Source of the DNA: Alphaproteobacteria bacterium
Lineage (GTDB): Bacteria > Pseudomonadota > Alphaproteobacteria > Rhizobiales > JAKIUO01
Direction: 5' to 3'
Length of the DNA: 50,714 nt
NCBI GenBank assembly: GCA_024280895.1
Contig: JAJRPI010000063.1
Span: forward strand, 1-50,714
Under the pieces are notes generated by a model. The model was not told the DNA's origin, ran no database searches, and worked only from the letters and a program-made list of their open reading frames with translations. The position numbers were made by a program, and so were the translations under genes. Below are positions 9,207 through 18,200 of the stretch, piece by piece (position 1 is the first letter of the stretch; each line of letters begins with the position of its first letter).

Positions 9207-10030
9207 ATGACCAAAACACCCAAAATCGATGTAACAATCGGCGTGCCTGTTTATAATGGCGCATCGCTCATCGAGGAATCGCTGCAAAGTCTGTGCGATG
9301 ACGAGCTAAAAGACATGAAGATCGTCATATATGACAATGCGTCAACCGATAAAACCGCGCAGATCGCCCAGCGCTTTGTTGAAAAGACCCGCGATTTTCT
9401 TACATATGCAACGATGAAAATATCGGAGCAATCGGCAATTTTCGCAAAGCACTGGCGGCCTGTGATAGCAAATATTTTGCTTGGCGCGCCTATGACGATC
9501 TCTCAAATCCCCAATATTTTACGGTTTTGAAAAACCTGCTGGATCACCAAGAAAATGCAATCCTTGCAGCGCCAACCATATTGACCTCCAAAATCGCCAA
9601 GTCGAAACATAGAACCAGACCCTATAAAGAGGGAAATAGTCCCTATGCCCTGCTCAGAAATTCTGAAGCCGCGTGGATCTATGGACTGTTTCGGACCGAG
9701 TTTTTAAAAAAGGCGCATGCAAGCGCATGTGAAAACTATCCGCATCTGTGGGCCAGTGATCATATCGCGCTTTTTCATGCGATTATACATGGCGGTATTG
9801 TCGGGTCGCACAAAGCCCTGTTTCATCAACGCGACTTTGGAACCGGGCAAAACAGCTGCAATAAGCTTGGGCTGAAAGAAAAAAAACAGGTCATGAGCGA
9901 CTATTACAAATATTGCATGATGCTTATCAACCAAGAGGGATATGCAAAAAACCATCAGATCATGATGCAGTTGGCAATCATGAGACATATTAATCGCCGC
10001 GTTGTGCGGGTGCGAAAGCTATTCGTTTAA
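9207..10030 (+). pseudogene. GT2 family glycosyltransferase interrupted by a one-base frameshift
   Basis: Two adjacent open frames (9207-9530 and from before 9527 to 10030) together form one family 2 glycosyltransferase of about 274 residues. The first frame gives VTIGVPVYNGASLIEESL and IVIYDNASTDKT. After about 9385 the match continues only in the other frame, with NDENIGAIGNFRKAL and WRAYDDLSNPQYF. Adding one A to the AAAA run at 9382-9385 restores a continuous reading frame (VEKDPRFSY). The change is therefore a single-base loss in a short A-tract: a sequencing error, a recent inactivation, or a slippage-controlled gene. If functional it would transfer the sugar made by this locus. Confidence 0.85.
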
Positions 10031-10232
10031 GTTGCTTGTTTATGTAACAATATATTGAAAAATTTTCAGCAGTAGCAGCAACGATTAATAATTTTGATAA
10101 CGCTCCCCCCTCTCGCGCAACTCTAATATTTCTACATTACGAAACAATGCTGACGCGATATGGACATCGTAGATTTCGTGCTGTTTGTCGGTAAAGCTCT
10201 TACAATCCTGGTGAATAGACCTCATCCAAAAA

Positions 10233-11621
10233 CTATTCTTCTCTAAATGCGCGCTCAAATTGATCTGTAAATGGCTTTGCGAAGAAGGATAGGGCGGTAC
10301 GCTCTTGCGTGGTAATAAACACTTCCACCGGCATGCCAGGTACGAGTTTTTGCTGACCCAGCTTACTCAGGGCTTTCTCGTCAACTTCGATACGGGCAAT
10401 ATAGTAGCTTTGTCCCGTATTACGGTCTCTTGTTATATCAGCCGAAATTTGCTTCAGCTTGCTGGGCAGCTCGGGTGTCGTTCGCTGATTAAAGGCCGAA
10501 AAACGCAGTTTGACCTCCTGATCAATCGAAATCTGATCAATATCAGTAGGCGAAATTCGTGCTTCAATCGTCAGGTCATCATTTTTTGGAACGATCAGCA
10601 TGATCGGTTCTGCCGGGCTGATAATACCGTCAATCGTATGAGCGGTGAGTTCATGAACAGTCCCCGACAAAGGAGCGCGAATATTGATGCGCTTAAGTTT
10701 GTCGCGTACTGCAACCCGGCGCTCGCTTAACTCGGCAATTTTACCTTCGATTGAGCGAATTTCCTTTTGTGCCAAAGTCTGAGCATCTTGATCAATAGAC
10801 AATTTTTGAATATTGACTTCACTAATCTGCGCTCGAACACGGGCTATTTGAGCCACAAGCCCCCCATGATCACCTCTGATGCGTGTTGCTTCACGTTGCA
10901 TTGCGTAGACGCGGGAAGAAGCTGTTAATTTCTTCCTATAGAGCCGCTTGATATCTTTGAGTTCTTTCAAGATCAGACGCAATTCCCCCGACTTGGCGGT
11001 CCGTTGCGATTTCAAACCAACTATTTCCTGATTTAGCTGTCCAATACGTAGTTCAAGCTGCTGCTTCTTGCTTTCCCGGGTTTTTATATTGTTTTTCAAT
11101 AGCCGGTTCTCGCCAGCAATAACGCGTTTCGTATCGGACCCCATATCTCTGGTTTCAAAAGGAAAAACAATGCCTTTTTGCCCGTCTCGTTCGGATATAA
11201 GACGAGATTTTCGGCCCAGAAGTTCAATGAGTTGGGAGGATATAATACCAAGTTCCGCTTTGGTCTGGGTATCATCCAGTCGAATTAAAATGTCGTTTCG
11301 TTCCACGACATCGCCATTTCTAACATTGATCTCAGCAACGATACCGCCATCGTGATGCTGGACCTTTTTGACATGCTTTTGCACAACGACTACTCCGCTG
11401 GCAATAATGGCACCCGACAGTTTGGCGGTCGCAGCCCATGTCCCGCCGGCCACAAGCAGCAATATTGTCACCAGCGAGCCGATAACAAGCCGCGGCTTCA
11501 AGCCAAAGCCAAGAGTGCCCTGCCCCTCGACGGTCAATTTCTTGTCGCTGCTGGGCATATCGGACGAGCGCTTCAATATTTTTTCCATGTCTTCATTCAC
11601 CAGTTCGGGATTTAAACTCAA
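10233..11621 (-). CDS. HlyD-family type I secretion membrane-fusion protein
   Basis: A 462-residue periplasmic adaptor. A cytosolic N-terminal segment is followed by one transmembrane helix (about 44-64), a lipoyl-like half-motif (VQHHDGGIVAEINVRNGDVV), a long charged coiled-coil region (about 130-310), and the second lipoyl half with the family signature RINIRAPLSGTV and the C-terminal VPGMPVEVFI. It would link the inner-membrane ABC transporter at 13435 to an outer-membrane TolC-type channel, which is not encoded in this window. Its start overlaps the stop of the upstream RTX gene by four bases (ATGA), so the two are translationally coupled. Confidence 0.92.
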   Translation of the reverse strand: MSLNPELVNEDMEKILKRSSDMPSSDKKLTVEGQGTLGFGLKPRLVIGSLVTILLLVAGGTWAATAKLSGAIIASGVVVVQKHVKKVQHHDGGIVAEINVRNGDVVERNDILIRLDDTQTKAELGIISSQLIELLGRKSRLISERDGQKGIVFPFETRDMGSDTKRVIAGENRLLKNNIKTRESKKQQLELRIGQLNQEIVGLKSQRTAKSGELRLILKELKDIKRLYRKKLTASSRVYAMQREATRIRGDHGGLVAQIARVRAQISEVNIQKLSIDQDAQTLAQKEIRSIEGKIAELSERRVAVRDKLKRINIRAPLSGTVHELTAHTIDGIISPAEPIMLIVPKNDDLTIEARISPTDIDQISIDQEVKLRFSAFNQRTTPELPSKLKQISADITRDRNTGQSYYIARIEVDEKALSKLGQQKLVPGMPVEVFITTQERTALSFFAKPFTDQFERAFREE

Positions 11622-13432
11622 CTTACACCTATGAAATAGTCATGATCGAGGTCGTGATGGTCATCAAGTTCAATCTCGAATTCAACGTCATCATCCTCAT
11701 CGGTATTGCCTTCAATAATGGTGTGTTCTTCGTCGTCAAAATATTCATATCGCGTTCTTATCTGACCCGCTTGTGTGAAGTCGGCCTCATTTTGAATGAG
11801 TTGGAACGATTGATTGCCTTCTTGCGTCTCATCACCATCAATATGAGAGATATCTATTCTATCACCAACCTCAAGATCCGTGATCTGGTCACGGTGGTTA
11901 TCACCCGCGCCCGCATCCGTGGCCGAGTTAAAGACAAAAACATCTTCCCCGGCCCCCCCGCTCAAAACATTCACCTCATCGTTCGCGACGATGACATCAT
12001 CGCCGGAACCGCCAACAACATTTTCAATTCCCTCGATCCAATCTTCGCCAATATCGTCACTGATCGCAGTATTTTGCGACAGATCGACCAGCGCATCAGC
12101 ATTGGTGTCGGAGATGTCATAGGTGTCGGCCCCCAGACCGCCGGAATAATGATCATTTCCATCCGATATGGTGGCCAAAAACAAATCATTACCGCTGCCT
12201 CCGTCCAACACATCCGCATCCTCGCCGCCGGTCAATTCGTCATCGCCCGCGCCGCCAACGAGCTCGTCATTACCGCTTTCGCCAAACAGTTTGTCATCGC
12301 CATCATCGCCAAACAGCTCATCATCTCCAGAGCCACCATCGATCAAATCATCACCAGCTCCTCCATAAACAATATCATCGCCTTCACCGGCGTAAATTTC
12401 ATCATCACCATCGCCGCCAAAAATAATATCGTCGCCATTATCAGCAGTGATTAAATCATTGCCGGCCCTGCCGATGACGACATCATCATAGGCCGTACCG
12501 GTAAGCACATCATTGTCTGCACTCCCTTCAATAACTTTTCCTGCTGGCGGAAGAATTTCCAGAACTGCGCTCTGCGATACAGCCCCCGTCCCATCACTGA
12601 TCTCGTAAGAGAATTCGACATCGTCGCCTCCCTCTTCTTCAGGCGTAAATGTCCAGCTAGTCGGGCCCGACTGTTCAAGGGTTCCTGAGGACGCTGTTAA
12701 ATTCTCGATTGATAGCTGGTCGTTGTCGAAGTCAAAAGAGTTTTCCAGTAGATCACTAAAGGAAATCACAAGCAGATTGTTTACATGCAACTGCCCCAGA
12801 ATCAAAGGCGCCGTCACGACCGGCAAACGATTGGTAAATGAGTTGCCTCCGATATCATCCTCATTTGTCTCGTCCTCTACTTTATCCCCCACATCCAAAC
12901 TATCAGATGCTGATACTGTTGGCTTGAGATTGGCGATAGAACGAAAATCGAGCGAATCATTTGTTGTGATAACACTTGCCTTGGAAGAACCGTTACTGGT
13001 TGCATCTGCCTGATTGGCCCCTTGGGCGTTTTTAAAAGGCACGACATTGGAGGACGGGGATGGCTGGTCACGAACCTGACCTGACGAGCCTCTATGGGGG
13101 GGGGCAGCTGAACCCACATTATTATCCAGATCGTTTGAGGCTTTCACCGGAGGCTGTTCATTACTAACCAGCTTGAACGCCCCGTCCATGCGCCCTGGCA
13201 TTTCCTTAATCTCATTCTCCTGCACCGACAGATCGGCATCTCCATCTGTTGGTTCGGACTTGGCACGCCCGGCCCCCCACAATAGATCTTTGATCATCAT
13301 GACAAATGAAACAACCAGAACGCCAATCAATGCTTTGGATTTTACACCGCTGGATGGTGTGTCTGATTCCAGGTCGAAATCATCCTTGGCAGCGCTCTCC
13401 CCTTGATCATTGAAATAATTATATCCGCTCAT
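11618..13432 (-). CDS. RTX calcium-binding protein with N-terminal membrane helix
   Basis: A 604-residue acidic protein encoded between the ABC transporter and adaptor genes. Visible parts are a hydrophilic N-terminus, one hydrophobic helix (about 34-53), a long disordered Ser/Asp/Pro-rich linker (55-200), a cadherin-like or tandem-repeat beta domain (about 201-296, with NDQLSIENL and VEFSYEISDGTG), RTX nonapeptides of the GGxGxDxLx type (about 303-420 and 474-500), and a serralysin-like C-terminal module (DVFVFNSATDAGAG, HRDQITDLEVGDRIDIS) ending in an Asp/His-rich tail. RTX repeats and the C-terminal module are typical of type I secretion substrates, but a membrane helix near the N-terminus is not. 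It may be an anchored partner of the secreted peroxidase. Function unknown. Confidence 0.85.
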   Translation of the reverse strand: MSGYNYFNDQGESAAKDDFDLESDTPSSGVKSKALIGVLVVSFVMMIKDLLWGAGRAKSEPTDGDADLSVQENEIKEMPGRMDGAFKLVSNEQPPVKASNDLDNNVGSAAPPHRGSSGQVRDQPSPSSNVVPFKNAQGANQADATSNGSSKASVITTNDSLDFRSIANLKPTVSASDSLDVGDKVEDETNEDDIGGNSFTNRLPVVTAPLILGQLHVNNLLVISFSDLLENSFDFDNDQLSIENLTASSGTLEQSGPTSWTFTPEEEGGDDVEFSYEISDGTGAVSQSAVLEILPPAGKVIEGSADNDVLTGTAYDDVVIGRAGNDLITADNGDDIIFGGDGDDEIYAGEGDDIVYGGAGDDLIDGGSGDDELFGDDGDDKLFGESGNDELVGGAGDDELTGGEDADVLDGGSGNDLFLATISDGNDHYSGGLGADTYDISDTNADALVDLSQNTAISDDIGEDWIEGIENVVGGSGDDVIVANDEVNVLSGGAGEDVFVFNSATDAGAGDNHRDQITDLEVGDRIDISHIDGDETQEGNQSFQLIQNEADFTQAGQIRTRYEYFDDEEHTIIEGNTDEDDDVEFEIELDDHHDLDHDYFIGVS

Positions 13433-13434
13433 CT

Positions 13435-15189
13435 CTATTCTCCCGCTACGGCAGGAACAGGCTCACGAGGATTGACATTCATTGCCGGATTGGCAGTCGG
13501 TTTTACAATTTCGTCTTTAGGGCCAAATTGCACCAGTCGACCATTTTGGATAATACCAATCATATTTACAGCCTTTAAGGCGCTAGGACGATGGGCAATA
13601 ACAACCGTGATGCCGCCTCGCTCACAGATCCCCTCGATGGCTGTTGTAAGGGCAATTTCTCCTTCGGCATCCAGATTGGAATTGGGTTCATCCAGTACGA
13701 CCAGGAAGGGATCGCGATAAAGCGCACGAGCCAGGGCGATACGCTGGCGCTGTCCTGCCGACAGTGAGGAGCCATCTGGCCCCAGCATTGTTTGATAGCC
13801 ATCTGACAAACGAACAATTAGTTCATGCACACCAGCGCCTTTGGCGGCTTTGATGATATGTCCTGCTTCTGGATCAGGTTCAAAACGACATATATTTTCA
13901 GCTATGGTGCCATCCAGCAGGCCAACATTTTGTGGAAGATATCCCACATGGGCACCGCGATCTTCGTCTGACCATTGGTTCAACTCGGCGCCGTCCAATC
14001 GCACACTCCCCCTGGCCAATGGCCAGACATTAGTGATTGCTTTGGCAAGTGTGGATTTACCACCGCCGCTTGGGCCAATGAGGCCAACTGCCTGCCCCGC
14101 CTCAAGATCAAAGCTGATATCGGAAAGAATGACCGTGCCGTTACTTGGCGCTGCCACCGCCACATTTTCAAGTTTCATAGTGCGTTCTGGTTTGGGAAGC
14201 TGGACGAGTATTTCATCATCACGAAGCGCTGAAAATGTTTCCTTGAGCCTGCTATAACTGCGCCTAGCGGCAACAATATTTTTCCATTGTGCAATGGCCA
14301 TATCGACGGGTGCCAAAGCACGCGCCGCGATAATTGAGGCTGCAATGATCGCTCCAGGGCTAAGCTGCCCCTGCATGGTGAGATAAGCGCCAAGGCCAAG
14401 AATTGCCGATTGCAAAATCATCCGCAAAACCTTGGCGATGCCGCTTAACGTACCGCCGATATCCGTGGTGCTGGTATGCAGTCCCAAATGTTTGGCATTG
14501 ATGGTCTCAAATTTTTGAACTGCACGGCCAGCAAACCCCATGGCTTTGAGGACATCGGCATTACGCGTATGCGAGGCGGCCAATGCAGCACGCGTTATCG
14601 ACGCTTGCTGAGCCTTGGCTCCTCGTTTTTTGGTCATGAGCTCGGTCGTCAAGGTAAGCACACCCATTACCATTGTACCAAGCAATGTCAGCGTCCCCAA
14701 CCAGGGATGAAGCAGATAAACAAAGCTGATATATAAGGGCATCCACGGCAAATCAAACAAAGCCAACGGCCCCTGACTACCCATGAAACCTCGTATTGTA
14801 TCAACATCCCGGCTACGTTCGATTGCCTCGGCGGAAGAGAAACCATAACGCGGCATATCAATGGTGACTTTATAGGCCACCGGTGACAATTGATGATCAA
14901 GCTTGGCCCCTAGCCTCACCAGTATTTGCGAGCGTATGATATCCAGAACGCCCTGAAACAGGTAGAGAACAATTGCCAGAATGGAAAGAGCGACCAATGT
15001 CGGAACGCTGCCACTTGTCAGCGCCCGATCGTAAATCTGCAGCATATAAAATGCGCCAGTCAATGCCAAAATATTCACAACGCCCGAAAGGCCGAAAACG
15101 AATATCAAAATTCCCCGGAAACCCGACAATAGTGTAGACATCTGGCTTTTGCGGTTTTTGTTTCCGCCAAGAGCTGATTTGCGGCCCAT
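13435..15189 (-). CDS. PrtD-type type I secretion ABC transporter (permease-ATPase)
   Basis: About 584 residues: a membrane domain with hydrophobic helices between residues 25 and 290, then an ATPase domain with Walker A GPSGGGKST (372-380), signature LSAGQRQR (476-483) and Walker B VVLDEP (497-502). It lacks an N-terminal C39 peptidase domain, which places it with PrtD/HasD-like exporters of RTX proteins that carry an uncleaved C-terminal signal. ATG 15189 is preferred over an upstream TTG; AAAGG lies about 13 bases upstream. The stop is two bases before the RTX gene start, so ABC, RTX and adaptor form one operon. It should energise export of the peroxidase encoded just upstream. Confidence 0.92.
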   Translation of the reverse strand: MGRKSALGGNKNRKSQMSTLLSGFRGILIFVFGLSGVVNILALTGAFYMLQIYDRALTSGSVPTLVALSILAIVLYLFQGVLDIIRSQILVRLGAKLDHQLSPVAYKVTIDMPRYGFSSAEAIERSRDVDTIRGFMGSQGPLALFDLPWMPLYISFVYLLHPWLGTLTLLGTMVMGVLTLTTELMTKKRGAKAQQASITRAALAASHTRNADVLKAMGFAGRAVQKFETINAKHLGLHTSTTDIGGTLSGIAKVLRMILQSAILGLGAYLTMQGQLSPGAIIAASIIAARALAPVDMAIAQWKNIVAARRSYSRLKETFSALRDDEILVQLPKPERTMKLENVAVAAPSNGTVILSDISFDLEAGQAVGLIGPSGGGKSTLAKAITNVWPLARGSVRLDGAELNQWSDEDRGAHVGYLPQNVGLLDGTIAENICRFEPDPEAGHIIKAAKGAGVHELIVRLSDGYQTMLGPDGSSLSAGQRQRIALARALYRDPFLVVLDEPNSNLDAEGEIALTTAIEGICERGGITVVIAHRPSALKAVNMIGIIQNGRLVQFGPKDEIVKPTANPAMNVNPREPVPAVAGE

Positions 15190-15243
15190 ATTTATGCGAC
15201 AACCTTTTACTACTAACAAAACATAAAATACAAATATTGGTGT

Positions 15244-15266
15244 AAGGGGGAGGCTTGCCCCCCCTT
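15244..15266 (-). terminator. GC-rich hairpin between peroxidase and exporter genes
   Basis: Arms AAGGGGG (15244-15250) and CCCCCCTT (ending 15266) enclose a seven-to-eight-base loop. On the minus strand the hairpin follows the peroxidase stop by about 25 bases. No U-tract follows, so it may be a partial terminator or an mRNA-stabilising structure that sets the ratio of peroxidase to exporter transcripts. This is inference. Confidence 0.45.
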
Positions 15267-15290
15267 CCCCATCGCGTCAATCAGCCATTC

Positions 15291-18200
15291 TTAGAAATTG
15301 AAGTCACTTGACGACAAGGACTGCTCACCAGAGATTTCAATCTGGAAATCAGCGATTTCGTCATTATCCATAAAGGCTTCAATGATGGTGTTGCCATCCT
15401 TCAAGCTATAGGTGATGCGGCCCGCCTCAACCGTTTGCCCAGGCTCAATGAACTGGAAGGATTGCCGGCCGGTCTGTGTACTATTGGCGTCGATCGCACT
15501 TAGATCAATAGTGTCCTCACCAATCTGGAAGCCGGTAATCTTGTCCCGGTTGCCAGCACCAACGCCGCTGTCAGCTGCCGTTGTGAAAATGAAACTATCA
15601 CTTCCAGCACCACCGTTCAGTATATCCGCCCCAGCCCCGCCGGTAAGTTCGTCATCTCCGCTACCGCCTTTTAGCGTGTCGGCCCCTGCGCCACCGAACA
15701 AAAGATCATCTCCTGACTGCCCATAAACCGTATCGACACCGCTTCCGGCATAGATAATATCATCGCCGGAACCGCCAAACGCCGTGTCATTTCCACTACC
15801 AGTAAAGATGATATCGTCACCACTACCGCCAAAGACATTATCGTCGCCAGCGTCAGAGCCAATAATATCCTCTCCTTCGCGACCAAAGAGAATGTCGTTA
15901 TCAGCGCTGCCACCAAGTTTATCGCCAACCGTCGTGCCATAACCAGCATTGTCCAGATTAACATCGTCAAAAGTGGGAGCACCTGGTCCATCGATAGCAT
16001 TGGTAACACCGGGCACCACAGGAGTATCCGTCGTTGTATCCGTATTTTGACCATCGCCAGGAGTTGCCGCTTCAAATGTCACCGAAATCCCATTGGCATC
16101 TTGAAGGGTTGGTACAGATCCATTTGATACCGTGAGCGAATTAGTGCCGTCGCTCAGCGTTTGCGTACCATCATTGTTCGTGGTGGCGGAGAAATCAACC
16201 GCATTGCCACTGGCAAGTTCGATGACATCTTGAGCGCGCAGGTCGCCGATAATGGTATCCACACCGCCTTTGGTTTTAAAGACGATGCGATGATCGGAAT
16301 CGAGACCCGAAATATCGACCGTATCATTGCCCGCCGTACCCTGAATAGTGATGGTACTAAGAAGCAAGCTCGTCGGCAAGAAGTTGCCTAGAATATTGAC
16401 GGTGTCTCCCACGATAGGGGTGCCAGGTGTCGGTATGATTTCAGGTGGATTTTCACCATTCACTTCAATTTCTTCAATATTGTCGAGCTCCGCGATGACC
16501 TGTTCATTGACACCAGTTCCTCGCGTTATAACAATCTCTGTGCCAACTGCAAATGGGCCGAACTGGTCAATAAGCAGGTTACGCTGCACAGCATTGGCAC
16601 CACCGGAAATGGCGTAAATATTGAAGGTCTCTGCGCTCGCATCTCCTGTCACCGAAAAAGTATCGATGCCAAGAACAACATTTCCACCGCCGCCGCCATT
16701 GACAACATCGCGGCCATCGCCCGTAGCCCAGTTCATAGTATCAGACCCATTGCTTCCGATCAGCGTATCGTTACCAGCGCCGCCTGTTAGTACATTGTCA
16801 CCAATATTGCCGCTAATACGGTTGTCCAGAGCATTTCCGAACCCATTGGTATTGATATTGAAAGTGCTGCTGGAATTGCCGATTAGACGCAGGTTTTCAA
16901 CATTGGCACCAAGGGTCCAGTTAACCGTTGAACGTACCTCGTCGATACCTTCATTATTGCCCTCTACAACCTGGTCATTTATGTTGTCGACAATAAAGAA
17001 ATCATTGCCAGTTCCTCCATCCATCTGGTCGGCACCAGTGCCACCATTGATGTAATCGCTACCATCGCCACCCTGCAACTGGTCCGCCCCATTCCGGCCA
17101 ACAATGATATCTTGACCGCTTGTGCCCTGGATTTGAGCATCATTTAGATTTAACGGATCGCGCAAATAGTTACCAACTGTCTCCGTTGGAGCCGTGGCGA
17201 TCGTTGAGCTTCCATTGTCGTAAGTAACGACTGCGCGCAATTGCTGGCCAATGAAACCGGTGGGATCAAAGCTTGTTCCTGTACCGCTGGTCTCTGGCGT
17301 TGAAAGCATCGGCACAGGCACGGGAACATCACTCCAGGTAACACCACCATCGTTAGAGGACTGCCATTGTTGACCAACCACGTCCAAAAGACCTGCGGTA
17401 GTCAACCTGGGAATACCAAGCAGATTATTTAATTGCAGGCCGGTCGGCTCATTGGCAGTGGCAAAACCGGCAAGAGTTGGCACGACATCCGTGAGCTGTG
17501 TCTCGCCAAGGGTCTGATCGGCAAAAACAAAATTCTCGACACCCAGTACCAGATCTGTTCCATCAGAAGTGGCAATGCCGTCTCCATTCAACAAAATACC
17601 TGTCAGGGGATCTGCAACACGATTGTCAATAATCTTGTAGGCAGTAAACGAATTGTTTTGAGCATCAGTAAACTGAATCTCGTTAATCGTGTAATCGGCA
17701 CGATTGCCCGAGAAATTGGCAACATCCGTGGTGCCAAAGTCACTGGCCGCTGTAGCAGATGCCACATTATGAGGATTTAACGGATCGAAGACTGCATTGG
17801 CATCACCCAGCACATAGTCATAGAACATATCGGACTTCAGAAACTCGGTAAGATGAAGTTCGAACATTTCGGTGCCAATGCTCGCATTGCCGAGTAGACC
17901 GTCTGACAGAACAGCATCGACCGCTACACGATGCGAGGCACCGGCATAGGCGTCATAGGTGTGGTACTCTGCCAAATCACCGAGATTATTCTCATAGCGA
18001 CCGATTAGCGTATCCAGCCGGATGGAGCCACCAATGATGACATCATTACCGCCATTGCCGGAGAAATTATCACTGCCCGTGCCGCCAATCAACCAGTTGG
18101 CCCCGTCGGTTGGTCCCGCTTCATGGTTTTGTGGGCGGAAACTGTCGCCGATCAGATTATCAGCGTTCTGCGTGCCGATAACTCCTTGTATCTGTGTGAA

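Noticed and set aside
2144-10030. tRNA-Asn next to the polysaccharide locus as a genomic-island attachment site
   Set aside because: No integrase, no repeated tRNA 3' end at the far side and no mobility gene seen, so island status is unsupported.
11642-12454. Long plus-strand frame (270 residues) rich in Ile/Val opposite the RTX gene
   Set aside because: It is the reverse-strand shadow of the Asp/Gly-rich RTX repeats; repetitive composition explains the open frame.
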